Assembly (NCBI RefSeq): GCF_002192415.1 | Contig: NZ_CP021780.1 | Coordinates: 1,054,001 to 1,118,000 of the forward strand | Direction: 5' to 3' | Source of the DNA: Paenibacillus donghaensis | GTDB taxonomy: Bacteria; Bacillota; Bacilli; Paenibacillales; Paenibacillaceae | DNA length: 64,000 nucleotides | Shown: in pieces, positions 41,198 through 49,790 of the stretch | Position numbering within the stretch: the first letter of the stretch is position 1 | Layout of the letters: each line of letters opens with the position of its first letter | Translations under genes and position numbers: made by a program | Notes under the pieces: model-generated | Seen by the model: only the letters and a program-made list of their open reading frames with translations | Databases searched by the model: none | What the model was told of the DNA's origin: nothing

Positions 41198-42067
41198 ATG
41201 CGACGCTCGCCAGGAGAACGAATATTTGATTGCTTTAATGTTCTTTTGCTAGGTATGGTCATGATTATTTCACTCTATCCGCTGCTGTATGTATTGAATT
41301 CCTCTGTCAGCGACCCGAATCAGCTGCTGCGCTCCAGGTCATTGATGCTGCTGCCTGAAGGGTTTCAGCTGGAGGCTTACAAGGCGGTATTTCAGAATTC
41401 GAAGATCTACAGCGGATATATGAATACGCTCTTCTATGTGATTGTAGGAACGCTGCTCAATCTTCTGATGACCTCATTGGCTGCTTATGGCCTGTCCCGG
41501 ATGGATCTGTACGGCAGAAAAACGCTGATGAAGCTGATCACCTTTACGATGTTTTTTGGCGGGGGGATGATCCCAACCTTCTTGCTGGTTCAGAATCTGG
41601 GGCTGGTGGATACCCGCTGGGCGATCATTATCCCGGGGGCAATCAGTACCTTCTATTTCCTGATTATGAAGACGAGCTTCGAGAGCCTGCCGATCAGCCT
41701 TATCGAGTCCGCCAAGCTGGACGGTGCTAATGATTTCCGGATTCTGTTCCGTATTGTGCTTCCCTTGTCCAAATCGATCCTTGCCGTGATGACCTTGTAT
41801 TATGCTGTGGATCACTGGAATGACTATATCGGTCCGATGCTGTATCTGCGCAGTCAAGACCTGTATCCGATTCAGATTGTGATGCGGGATATTCTAATCA
41901 GCAGCAGTACGGAATCGATGGGGGCAGGAGCAGATACAGGGTTCGCGATTGGCGAGAACATCAAATACGCCACCATTATTATCTCCACGCTGCCGATCAT
42001 GCTGGTCTATCCGTTTATCCAAAAATATTTTGTTCAAGGTGCTCTAATCGGCGCTGTGAAACAATAA
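41198..42067 (+). CDS. Sugar ABC transporter permease (LplC/YtcP type)
   Basis: 289 residues, six predicted helices. LYPLLYVLNSSVSDPN near the N-terminus and ESAKLDGANDFRILFRIVLP (EAA loop) identify the LplC/YtcP group that partners LplB-like permeases. CAGGAGG precedes the ATG; 15 bp after the first permease gene. Confidence 0.9.
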   Translation: MRRSPGERIFDCFNVLLLGMVMIISLYPLLYVLNSSVSDPNQLLRSRSLMLLPEGFQLEAYKAVFQNSKIYSGYMNTLFYVIVGTLLNLLMTSLAAYGLSRMDLYGRKTLMKLITFTMFFGGGMIPTFLLVQNLGLVDTRWAIIIPGAISTFYFLIMKTSFESLPISLIESAKLDGANDFRILFRIVLPLSKSILAVMTLYYAVDHWNDYIGPMLYLRSQDLYPIQIVMRDILISSSTESMGAGADTGFAIGENIKYATIIISTLPIMLVYPFIQKYFVQGALIGAVKQ

Positions 42068-42096
42068 AAACACTACTTATACGGAGGCGAATAACG

Positions 42097-43755
42097 TTGA
42101 AAAGAAAAATAGGGGTTATGATGTTATCTTCCATGATGCTTGCAGGACTGCTCTCGGGATGTTCAGGTAATTCAGAGAATGGGGCAGGTAAGAATACAGC
42201 CTCATCAGATCCGGAGAGCACTCCTGAAGCCGCATTGACAGAAATTCCGCTCCCAATCACCACAGAGCCGCTGACCATTGAATACTGGCGGGCCAATGAC
42301 GCCAAGCTGACGGCGTCGATGGAGACTTTTGCCGGGATGGCGAGTTATAAGAAGAAAGAAGAGCTTACAGGCATTAAGGTTAATTTCACTCACCCTCCGC
42401 TGGGGCAACAGAAGGATCAGTTCAATCTGCTGGTAGCTACGAAGGAACTGCCGGATGTTATCTATTATAACTGGGCAGACGCAGTAGGCGGTCCGGAGAA
42501 AATGATTGAAGACGGGCGTATCATCCGTTTGAACGAGCTGGTAGACCAATATGCGCCGAACCTTAAGAAGATTATTGAGTCCGATCCCGAAGTCCGAAAA
42601 CAAATTACCCTGGATGACGGCACGATCTATATGTTCCCGCTGATGAAGCTGGATGCGCTCAAATTGAATGCGACCTCCGGTCTGATTATGAGGCAGGATT
42701 GGCTGGACAAGCTGGCGCTGAAGGCGCCAACGACCATCGATGAATGGTATACGGTTCTGAAAGCGTTTAAAGAGAAGGACCCGAATGGCAACGGCAAGGC
42801 AGACGAGCTTCCGTTCACCGGTAACTGGGGACCTGGCGATTTAACGAAGCTGAATGATTTCGCGCCTGCTTTTGGAGTGATCGGCGGATTCCAGATGAAC
42901 GGCGACAAGGTTGAATTCGGGCCGCTGCAGCCAGGGTACCGAAGCTACCTGGAGACCATGTCCAAATGGTATGCAGAAGGCTTGATTGATCCGGAAATTA
43001 TGACCAATGACGGCAAAGCCTTCGATTACAAGGTAACCAATAATCTGGCCGGTGCCTATCAAGGCGGCGTGTTCAGCGGGATGGGCAAATATCTCAATCT
43101 GATGAAAGACGAGGATCCGAACTTTAACCTGACAGGTGTTCCGTGGGCGGTTTCTCCGAATGGTACAGCTTATGCAACATTTAACATGAACGCCAAGGTG
43201 CTGACCTACGGGGAAGCCATCACCGCCAGTGCCGACAAGGATCAGCTTAAATATATCGTGCAATGGATGGATTTCAACTACAGCCCGCAGGGCAGTGACC
43301 TGTTCAACTTCGGGATTGAAGGCGAAAGTTATGTGAAGGAAGGCGAAGCCATCAAGTTCACAGATACCATCATTAATAATCCGCAAGGCTTGACTTATGA
43401 TCAGGCGCTGGCTTCTTATGCGCTCTCTATCATGGACGGTCCGATTAATCAGGATAGCCGCTATCTGGACGCGCTGCTGTTTAACGAAGGGCAGAAGCAA
43501 GCCAATACTGTCTGGATGAAGGCCAGCTCGGACCTGACTCTTCCTCCGATCCGGTTGACGATGGATGAAGCCAGCAAGAGCACATCCATTATGAGCCAGG
43601 TCAACACCTATCTGAACGAGACGATGACCGCAATCATTAGCGGACAGAAGCCGCTTACCGAATACGATAAGATGGTCACTACGATTCAGGGAATGGGCAT
43701 TGATGAAGTAATTAAGGTTCATCAGGCAGCCTATGTACGTTATTTGGCCAAATAG
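42097..43755 (+). CDS. Large extracellular solute-binding lipoprotein (LplA-like)
   Basis: 552 residues. The signal peptide MKRKIGVMMLSSMMLAGLL leads to lipobox SGC (Cys22), then a Ser/Glu/Ala tether and a large oligosaccharide-binding-type domain. TTG start with CGGAGG upstream. Its size, and its partnership with LplB/LplC-like permeases, point to an oligosaccharide; substrate is not determinable. Confidence 0.9.
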   Translation: MKRKIGVMMLSSMMLAGLLSGCSGNSENGAGKNTASSDPESTPEAALTEIPLPITTEPLTIEYWRANDAKLTASMETFAGMASYKKKEELTGIKVNFTHPPLGQQKDQFNLLVATKELPDVIYYNWADAVGGPEKMIEDGRIIRLNELVDQYAPNLKKIIESDPEVRKQITLDDGTIYMFPLMKLDALKLNATSGLIMRQDWLDKLALKAPTTIDEWYTVLKAFKEKDPNGNGKADELPFTGNWGPGDLTKLNDFAPAFGVIGGFQMNGDKVEFGPLQPGYRSYLETMSKWYAEGLIDPEIMTNDGKAFDYKVTNNLAGAYQGGVFSGMGKYLNLMKDEDPNFNLTGVPWAVSPNGTAYATFNMNAKVLTYGEAITASADKDQLKYIVQWMDFNYSPQGSDLFNFGIEGESYVKEGEAIKFTDTIINNPQGLTYDQALASYALSIMDGPINQDSRYLDALLFNEGQKQANTVWMKASSDLTLPPIRLTMDEASKSTSIMSQVNTYLNETMTAIISGQKPLTEYDKMVTTIQGMGIDEVIKVHQAAYVRYLAK

Positions 43756-43840
43756 CAGATAACTCTGCGGAGACACTACCCTGAATCTCCATAGTTATGA
43801 TATACCTATTATATCAATGGAAATAAGGGAGTGTCCCCGC

Positions 43841-45583
43841 ATGAAGCTGTACCGGAATTTAAGCATCAAATCCAAGGTCTTCCTGATGATTATTCTAATC
43901 ATGATTCTGATCATAACACTTGCCTTCAGCTCGCTGTATTATGCCTATTCGGTCTATGATCGGCAGCTGTACAACAAGTCCTACCGGCTGCTCAATTTGT
44001 CATCGACAACTGTTGATCTGGAACTTAAGAAACTGGAAGCGGTCTCATTGGCGATTATTGCTGATCGACAAATCCAGAAGTCGCTCAAGGATCTGCTTAA
44101 TGAGGATGCCGACTACTCGGCGTATCTCACCCGGCAGACGATTGTGGATCGATTATGGTCTCATATCAGTATGGCTGAGCGTTATGTGCAATCCGTGCAG
44201 TTGATTGATTCTAAGGGCAAAGTCAATCGTTACGGGGAAACGATTACAATCCCTGAGGATAAATATGCAAGGATGATTGATGCTGCCCATGAGGGGGGCG
44301 GGGCGGTCCGCTGGCTATATCCCGACGATGTTGACCCGATGCTGATTATGGTGCGGGAAGTGCGGAGCTATGAGCCTATGACACTGGAGAAGATTGGGAT
44401 CTTGTACCTGCGCATCAATATCGAGAGGTTGGCTCAGGATTACGCCGGTGTTGCCTCGGAGGACAGTGATATTATCCTGAAATCAGGCCAGGAGCTGGTC
44501 TATCCCTACGGAAAAGTATTGCCTTCTGTAGCCGCCGCCTTACAGCCTCTGAACGCGGGGGATGGTTACGAAATCAAGGAAATGAATGGAGACATCGCTT
44601 TTGTATCGCAGAAGCATTCTTCCTATACCGGATGGACCTATTATAATTTTGTTCGCTATAATGATATTTTTGAGAAGACTGTGTGGCTGAAGAATACGAT
44701 GATTGTTGTCTTTGTGCTGGCGATCGTGATTGTGTGCGCGCTGGGCATGGGCTTCGCCCGTAATCTGACCAAGCCGATCAGGCTGCTGATCAGCCAGATG
44801 AAAGAGGTGCAATATGGTGATCTGGACCATATGGACAGTCATTTGTCTGCCCCGGCCATTCAACAGATGGATGAGGTTGGGCTGCTGCAGCGCACCTTCC
44901 GTCTGATGATCGCCCGCATCAACACCTTGATCAAGGAGAATTATGCGAATCAGCTGGTAATTAAAGAGACGGAATTCAAAGCGCTGCAGGCTCAGATCAA
45001 CCCCCATTTCTTGTACAACACGCTGGATTCCATCCATTGGCTGGCTAAAAAAAGTAAACATACCCAGATTTCAAGCATGGTGATTTCACTAGGCTATCTG
45101 CTGCGCTCATCGATTAGCCTGAAGCAGAATGTGATCACGGTGGCTGAAGAGCTTGAGATTGTCAAACATTATATTACCATTCAGAAGCACCGATTTCAGC
45201 ACCGCCTTGATTTTCATATGAATGTCCCTGAGACCTTTTATGGAGTCTCTCTTCCCAAGCTGACGCTGCAGCCTTTACTGGAGAATGCAATCCAATATGG
45301 AGTCGAGACGATGATTGAGCCGTGCAGGATTACCCTGTCTGCAGAACTGATGGACGATAAATTTGCGCTTATCGTAGAGGACCTTGGTCCGGGCATGGAA
45401 GAAGAATTCCTGCAGCGGGTGCTCAGAGGAGAAGTTCAGACCAGGGGAACGGGAATCGGGTTGTTGAACATTCGGGACCGGATTCAGCTGGCATTCGGAG
45501 AAGATTATGGCATACGGGTTGAGAGCGTAGCGGGGGCTTGGACCAGAGTGATTGTTCTTCTGCCGTTTCCTCAGGAGGTGTAG
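43841..45583 (+). CDS. YesM-like sensor histidine kinase
   Basis: 580 residues. TM1 (about 10-30), extracellular sensor, TM2 (about 285-307), HAMP, then a His_kinase domain with phospho-His in QINPHFLYNTLDSIHWL and a GHKL ATPase domain (PLLENAIQYG; GIGLLNIRDR). Cognate to YesN-like AraC regulators, so probably the partner of the gene at 38025. ATG 43841 follows AAGGGAG; an in-frame ATG 43817 lies upstream without a ribosome binding site. Confidence 0.92.
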   Translation: MKLYRNLSIKSKVFLMIILIMILIITLAFSSLYYAYSVYDRQLYNKSYRLLNLSSTTVDLELKKLEAVSLAIIADRQIQKSLKDLLNEDADYSAYLTRQTIVDRLWSHISMAERYVQSVQLIDSKGKVNRYGETITIPEDKYARMIDAAHEGGGAVRWLYPDDVDPMLIMVREVRSYEPMTLEKIGILYLRINIERLAQDYAGVASEDSDIILKSGQELVYPYGKVLPSVAAALQPLNAGDGYEIKEMNGDIAFVSQKHSSYTGWTYYNFVRYNDIFEKTVWLKNTMIVVFVLAIVIVCALGMGFARNLTKPIRLLISQMKEVQYGDLDHMDSHLSAPAIQQMDEVGLLQRTFRLMIARINTLIKENYANQLVIKETEFKALQAQINPHFLYNTLDSIHWLAKKSKHTQISSMVISLGYLLRSSISLKQNVITVAEELEIVKHYITIQKHRFQHRLDFHMNVPETFYGVSLPKLTLQPLLENAIQYGVETMIEPCRITLSAELMDDKFALIVEDLGPGMEEEFLQRVLRGEVQTRGTGIGLLNIRDRIQLAFGEDYGIRVESVAGAWTRVIVLLPFPQEV

Positions 45584-45586
45584 CAG

Positions 45587-46879
45587 ATGTGGAGATGGGC
45601 GTTGAAATTTGCAGTGATCTGTCTACTTTCTATTCTTGGCGGTTGTGCGGGACGTACAGAAAGCGGGCTGCACCAGACAGGAGCGGAGCAGGTCAACCTG
45701 AGGATCGCTTGGTGGGGCAACGAGTACAGGAACAATGCCACGATCCAGGTCATCCAGAGGTATGAGGAACAGAATCCGCATGTGAACATCGAATATGATT
45801 ACAGCGCTTTTAATGAGTATTGGAAAAAGCTAGCTCCCAGTGCTGCCGGAAACGTCCTGCCGGATATTATACAGATGGATCTGTCGTATCTGTCCGAATA
45901 TGGAACGCTTGGTTTGCTGGAGGATCTGTCCCCTTATGTGGACAACGGTTGGATTGATACCGGCAGTATCAGTGATGACAAGCTTGCCGGAGGCAAGCTG
46001 GGTGAGCAGCTGTATGGAGTTACACTTGGGCTGAATGCCTTGTTCAGCATGTATGATCCCGAAGTGCTCAAGGCTTATGGACTCCAGCCTCCGGATGCCT
46101 CTTGGACTTGGGACGATCTGGAAACCATGGGTCAGAAGCTGAAGGGAACAGGAATCTATCTGGGAACCTATTTGACGCCGGAGCAATTCTTCGCTTATTC
46201 CCTGAGGCAGCAGGGAGTATCACTGTTCACCAAGGATGGGAGCAGTCTGGGTTATCAGGACGATGGGCTGTTTGTCGAATATTTCGGCAGAATGCAGCGC
46301 CTGATGCAAGATAAGCTGCTGTTTGAGCCTGACATCTGGACGCAGGATATCAATGACCCGGATGAAGACCCATTTTACAAAGGGCAAGCGTTGTTTGGCT
46401 GGGGTTATTCCAACCAATTTATCAGTACCGTGCAGCGGTATGGCAAACCGTTGGCTATTGCGCCGATGCCGGGGCCTCACAATGAGCGGGGGCTCTTTCT
46501 GAAGCCAAGTATGTTCTTCTCCGTTGCCAAGAACTCGAAGCATAAGGAGGAGGCAGCCCGCTTCATCAATTTCTTCGTCAATGATTTGGAGGCCAACAAG
46601 CTCCTGAAGGGTGAGCGCGGCGTCCCGGTGTCATCGGCAATCAAGGAACAGCTCATGCCTTTCGTAGAGCCGGAGCTTGCTCAGGTGTTTGATTATGTGG
46701 AATGGGTTGAGCAGCACAGCAGTCCGATGGACCCGCCAGGACCGATAGGCACCGCAGAAGTGACAAGTGTCCTTCGTGAAATTTATGATCTGATTATGTT
46801 CAACAAAATGACACCACAGAAGGCAGCTGAGGAATTTCGGCTGCGGGCTAACGGGATTTTGTCACAGAATCTACAATGA
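45587..46879 (+). CDS. Second extracellular solute-binding lipoprotein (family 1)
   Basis: 430 residues. Signal peptide with lipobox LGGC (Cys20), then a family 1 solute-binding domain (LRIAWWGNEYRNNATIQVIQ; PDIIQMDLSYLSEYG). CAGGAGG lies upstream, 3 bp after the kinase gene, so it is co-expressed with kinase and transporter. It may be an auxiliary receptor that presents sugar to the kinase, or a second-specificity binding protein; both are inference. Confidence 0.88.
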   Translation: MWRWALKFAVICLLSILGGCAGRTESGLHQTGAEQVNLRIAWWGNEYRNNATIQVIQRYEEQNPHVNIEYDYSAFNEYWKKLAPSAAGNVLPDIIQMDLSYLSEYGTLGLLEDLSPYVDNGWIDTGSISDDKLAGGKLGEQLYGVTLGLNALFSMYDPEVLKAYGLQPPDASWTWDDLETMGQKLKGTGIYLGTYLTPEQFFAYSLRQQGVSLFTKDGSSLGYQDDGLFVEYFGRMQRLMQDKLLFEPDIWTQDINDPDEDPFYKGQALFGWGYSNQFISTVQRYGKPLAIAPMPGPHNERGLFLKPSMFFSVAKNSKHKEEAARFINFFVNDLEANKLLKGERGVPVSSAIKEQLMPFVEPELAQVFDYVEWVEQHSSPMDPPGPIGTAEVTSVLREIYDLIMFNKMTPQKAAEEFRLRANGILSQNLQ

Positions 46880-46977
46880 ATGTAGTATAAGAGTCGGTGC
46901 ACGCAGCCGCTGTGGCTATCCTGTCACGGATCAAGGATGATGGCACCGTTACCGTGTAGTCTCTAATTCACACAGGG

Positions 46978-47019
46978 GTTGTTTCAGAAGCCGTGATGGC
47001 TGCTGGAACAACTCTTTTT
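46978..47019 (+). terminator. Terminator of the sugar ABC/kinase operon
   Basis: GTTGTTTCAG..AGCC pairs with GGCT..CTGGAACAAC, followed by TCTTTTT. Confidence 0.75.
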
Positions 47020-47160
47020 GTGTGACAGACGGATATCGGCTAATGAATCTATAGGCTCCACGCTATTAATTATCTTTCTCTTTCTCATCGAATGGGATGC
47101 CCCCAGCGACATATGAACCAAAGCACAACTTTTGCCTGACGCTATAAGCTGGCCCTGGCC

Positions 47161-47186
47161 AATTAGATGCGCTAAGGCATCTAATT
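47161..47186. repeat. Hairpin repeat unit E
   Basis: AATTAGATGC GCTAAG GCATCTAATT; perfect 10-bp arms. Confidence 0.75.
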
Positions 47187-47314
47187 TCGGCCGAAACTAA
47201 CATTTGGCTTGAATTAGCTGCTGGAAGCCCGCTTCATTCACTCCTCTTCCCCATGGTTACCTACCTCTTAGGTCTCGCGAGAAGTTAGAGGGTTGTCATG
47301 GAACGTTCTGAAGT

Positions 47315-47342
47315 AAATAGATGCGAAACTGCAACTAAATTT
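47315..47342. repeat. Hairpin repeat unit F
   Basis: AAATAGATGC GAAACT GCAACTAAATTT; mixed TAGATGC and TAGTTGC half-sites. Confidence 0.65.
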
Positions 47343-47366
47343 GTCCGATTCGTTCGCCAGCGGGTG

Positions 47367-47392
47367 ATTAAGTGCGAATGTGCAACTAATTT
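47367..47392. repeat. Hairpin repeat unit G
   Basis: ATTAAGTGC GAATGT GCAACTAATTT; TAAGTGC left half-site with TAGTTGC right half-site. Confidence 0.65.
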
Positions 47393-47425
47393 CGAGTAAA
47401 TCTGGCTCCATACGCTCCAAACCCT

Positions 47426-47452
47426 AAATTAGATGCCTTTTAGCACTTATTT
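47426..47452. repeat. Hairpin repeat unit H
   Basis: AAATTAGATGC CTTTTA GCACTTATTT; TAGATGC and TAAGTGC half-sites. Confidence 0.65.
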
Positions 47453-47476
47453 CCTCCAAAACTAAAAAAATACACC

Positions 47477-47503
47477 AATTAGTTGCACTTTCGCAACTAA
47501 ATT
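47477..47503. repeat. Hairpin repeat unit I
   Basis: AATTAGTTGC ACTTTC GCAACTAAATT; near-perfect arms, both of the TAGTTGC type. Confidence 0.75.
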
Positions 47504-47621
47504 AATGGTTCGACTCATGAATCACTAAGGGGGCGTTTGGTAGGGATCGAAGTAACACCACCCGGAGCTATCCAGCGAACAAAAGCTTTGAGCCTCTCCA
47601 CTTTGCAGAGCAAAGCAAGGA

Positions 47622-47758
47622 GGCTCAAGGGCGGGCTTATCCCCAACCGTACTCTCCCTGTCCGCTGCCGCAGCAGAATTCCACCTGGGTTTTTCGGGAG
47701 TCCAGAGGGCAGCGCCCTTGGAGCCCTCCCTTGGAAGGGAGGGTTTGGGAGGGATCGA
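47622..47758. repeat. GC-rich intergenic repeat module, copy 3 (partial)
   Basis: Shares GGGAGTCCAGAGGG, GCCCTTGGAGCCCTCCCTTG, GAAGGGAGGGTTTGGGAGGG and the ATCGA end with copies 1 and 2, but lacks the tandem 42-bp units. With hairpin units E-I it occupies most of the 46880-47794 gap. Confidence 0.7.
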
Positions 47759-47794
47759 AAAGGTTTTAGGAAAGGGGTCTGGGATACCCCCTCT

Positions 47795-48829
47795 TCACTC
47801 CATATAAATCTCCACAATCGCCATCTTGCGATCGCGGGCAAGGTCAAGAAACTGGCCTTCGCTCTGCACAAGCGGGCGGAACACGTCCAGCGGGTTGTTC
47901 ATCACAATGATGCCCAGGTCGCCGGTGCTCAGCAATACACGTTTGCCGATGAAGTTCGGCATCAGATGCTGGATAAAGGCCTGCACCGGCTTGCCGTTCA
48001 GCTTGCCGAAGCTGAGGTTGTTAATCTCGCGCAGCACGGTGATCAGCTCCTGCTTGGACTGGTAGACACGCTCCGAGGTCATGGCGCTGTAAATATCGGC
48101 CACGGCAGCGATCTGGGCATAAGGGTGAATCTGTGAGCCTGTGAGCCGGTTCGGATAGCCGGAGCCATCCTCGCGTTCATGATGCTGCAGGGCAACGAGC
48201 GCGGTGAAAGGGTCCTGCATCGAATTGCTGATAATTTCATAGCCGTACTGAGTATGTAGTTGAATCTCGGTGAATTCATGCGGGGTCAGCTTGCCGGGCT
48301 TATTCAGAAGTGCAGGGGAGATCCGGCATTTGCCGATGTCGATCAGATAGCCGGCCCGGCCAATATCGTAGCATTCCTGCTTGGAGTATCCCAGCCAGGT
48401 AGCCAGGTAATAGGATAACATGCCGACCTGTAAGGAATGATTATAGGTGTAGTTATCCTCGCGGTCCAGCAGCAGCAGAAGTGAAACGACATCCTTGTGC
48501 TTGTCCAGGGACTGCAGCGATGGCTGAAGAATATCATCAACCGCGGATTGGCTGAAGCTGCCCTTCATAAGCGCTTCCATATAGAGCGATTCGAACCCGT
48601 CCATCATGTTATCCAGGCTTGAAGCTACCTCCTGTATGATCACGGGTCTGCTCACGGGAGCAGGGGGTTCATCTTCAATGTCCACATAATCGACACCATG
48701 CAGCATAAGCTTGGCAATCTCGTCGATCTGGAGCTGTGATCCCTTGGGGAGGACATGAAGACCTCTGGAACTAAAGGTGTCCGATTTCAGGGAATTCCCG
48801 GGCTTTAGGTCCGAAACGTGTACTCTCAA
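47795..48829 (-). CDS. HD-GYP domain protein with degenerate HD motif
   Basis: 344 residues. The N-terminus parallels that of the paralogue at 52231 (MRVHVSDLKPGNSLKSDTF), and the C-terminal HD-GYP domain has His131, HHEREDGSGYP (His216-His217) and AVADIYSAM. Where the family has HDxGK, this protein reads YLIDIGK: Ile163 replaces the metal-binding His. HD-GYP proteins degrade cyclic di-GMP; loss of this ligand suggests altered or lost catalysis, perhaps a binding role. TTG 48829 is chosen because AAGGTGG lies about 8 bp upstream and the N-terminus then matches the paralogue. Confidence 0.85.
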   Translation of the reverse strand: MRVHVSDLKPGNSLKSDTFSSRGLHVLPKGSQLQIDEIAKLMLHGVDYVDIEDEPPAPVSRPVIIQEVASSLDNMMDGFESLYMEALMKGSFSQSAVDDILQPSLQSLDKHKDVVSLLLLLDREDNYTYNHSLQVGMLSYYLATWLGYSKQECYDIGRAGYLIDIGKCRISPALLNKPGKLTPHEFTEIQLHTQYGYEIISNSMQDPFTALVALQHHEREDGSGYPNRLTGSQIHPYAQIAAVADIYSAMTSERVYQSKQELITVLREINNLSFGKLNGKPVQAFIQHLMPNFIGKRVLLSTGDLGIIVMNNPLDVFRPLVQSEGQFLDLARDRKMAIVEIYME

Positions 48830-48915
48830 TGCTATGGCCACCTTATATACCGATTTTATCCAGAATATCAAGAAAACGCAGGATATTCAATGGTCTTAGA
48901 ATACTGTTTGTAGTC

Positions 48916-49620
48916 TCAAGCCAACGGAATAATCTGCTCGGAAACACCCCACTCGGCTGAGCTTTCGCCAATATCCTTTTTCCACACGGGAACGGTCTGC
49001 TTCAATTGTTCAATGGCATAACGGCTGGCTTCATAGCATGTATCTCTGTGAGGGGCGGAAACGGCGATTACCACGCTGGCCTCCTTCAGGCCAACGACTC
49101 CGATCCGGTGGGCAATGGCGCAGCTGGCGTTCCAGCGTTCGCGGACCTCATGCCCGATGGTCTGCAGCTTAGACAGCGCCATCGGCACATATGCTTCGTA
49201 CTGCAGCGCCGTAGTGCGCTGCTGGCCGGTCATCTCGCGTGTGGTGCCGACGAACAGCAGGGAAGCGCCATGATTGACATCCAGCACCTGCTCCAGCAAG
49301 GCTTCTGCGTTCAGCGGCAGTTCAGTGATGCTGTACAGGCCATCGGGCGTAGCTTCGACTACAGCCGGTTCGCCTCCCGAGACCGGGGGAATCAAGGCCA
49401 CCTCTGCCGCTGCGGTAATAACGGTATCCTCAGGTGCGTATTCATGATCAACAGCAACCAGAGAGACCTTGATCTGCGAGGCGGCAGCGGGATAAGCGGC
49501 GGAGAGCAGCTCCTTCAGCCTGCCGGCAGTTAGTGGCGCCCTGTCATCAGCATGAAAGGGCAGAGCAGAAGCACCCATTACTTCAGCCAGGCCGGCGAAA
49601 AGACGAATGGTAAGTTGCAT
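48916..49620 (-). CDS. Molybdopterin synthase, fused MoaD-MoaE
   Basis: 234 residues. MoaD ubiquitin-like domain at 1-83 ends PPVSGG (Gly82-Gly83), the site that normally is the free thiocarboxylated C-terminus. A linker of about 12 residues leads to MoaE (95-234; GTTREMTGQQRTTALQYEAY, AHRIGVVGLKEASVVIAV, VPVWKKDIG). The enzyme inserts dithiolene sulfur into cPMP. In a fusion the Gly-Gly must be released by cleavage or act otherwise; MoaX of Mycobacterium tuberculosis is a known cleaved fusion. ATG 49620 follows GAGGTGA. No other moa genes are here. Confidence 0.92.
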   Translation of the reverse strand: MQLTIRLFAGLAEVMGASALPFHADDRAPLTAGRLKELLSAAYPAAASQIKVSLVAVDHEYAPEDTVITAAAEVALIPPVSGGEPAVVEATPDGLYSITELPLNAEALLEQVLDVNHGASLLFVGTTREMTGQQRTTALQYEAYVPMALSKLQTIGHEVRERWNASCAIAHRIGVVGLKEASVVIAVSAPHRDTCYEASRYAIEQLKQTVPVWKKDIGESSAEWGVSEQIIPLA

Positions 49621-49661
49621 AATGGTCACCTCGTTAGGAGAAATGGGAAACGCGTCGATAT

Positions 49662-49702
49662 GCTATAATGTCTTGCAAATAATGACTACAATATACCATA
49701 AT
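49662..49702. promoter_or_regulatory. Putative divergent promoters (moaDE / yunD)
   Basis: Plus strand: TTGCAA (49673-49678), 18 bp, CATAAT (49697-49702). Minus strand: TTGTAG (49691-49686), 18 bp, TATAGC (49667-49662). The two overlap, so transcription may compete. Confidence 0.4.
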
Positions 49703-49790
49703 GAGCCTGAAAATGTTATGCTAGGCTCTATAAGATCATGCACCAGCCGCTGCAAGGCAAGCGGCACAACAGGCAGGAGGAATGTTGCGT

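Noticed and set aside
42841..43776. 311-codon minus-strand frame opposite the LplA-like binding protein
   Set aside because: Antisense shadow of a recognised gene, no family features.
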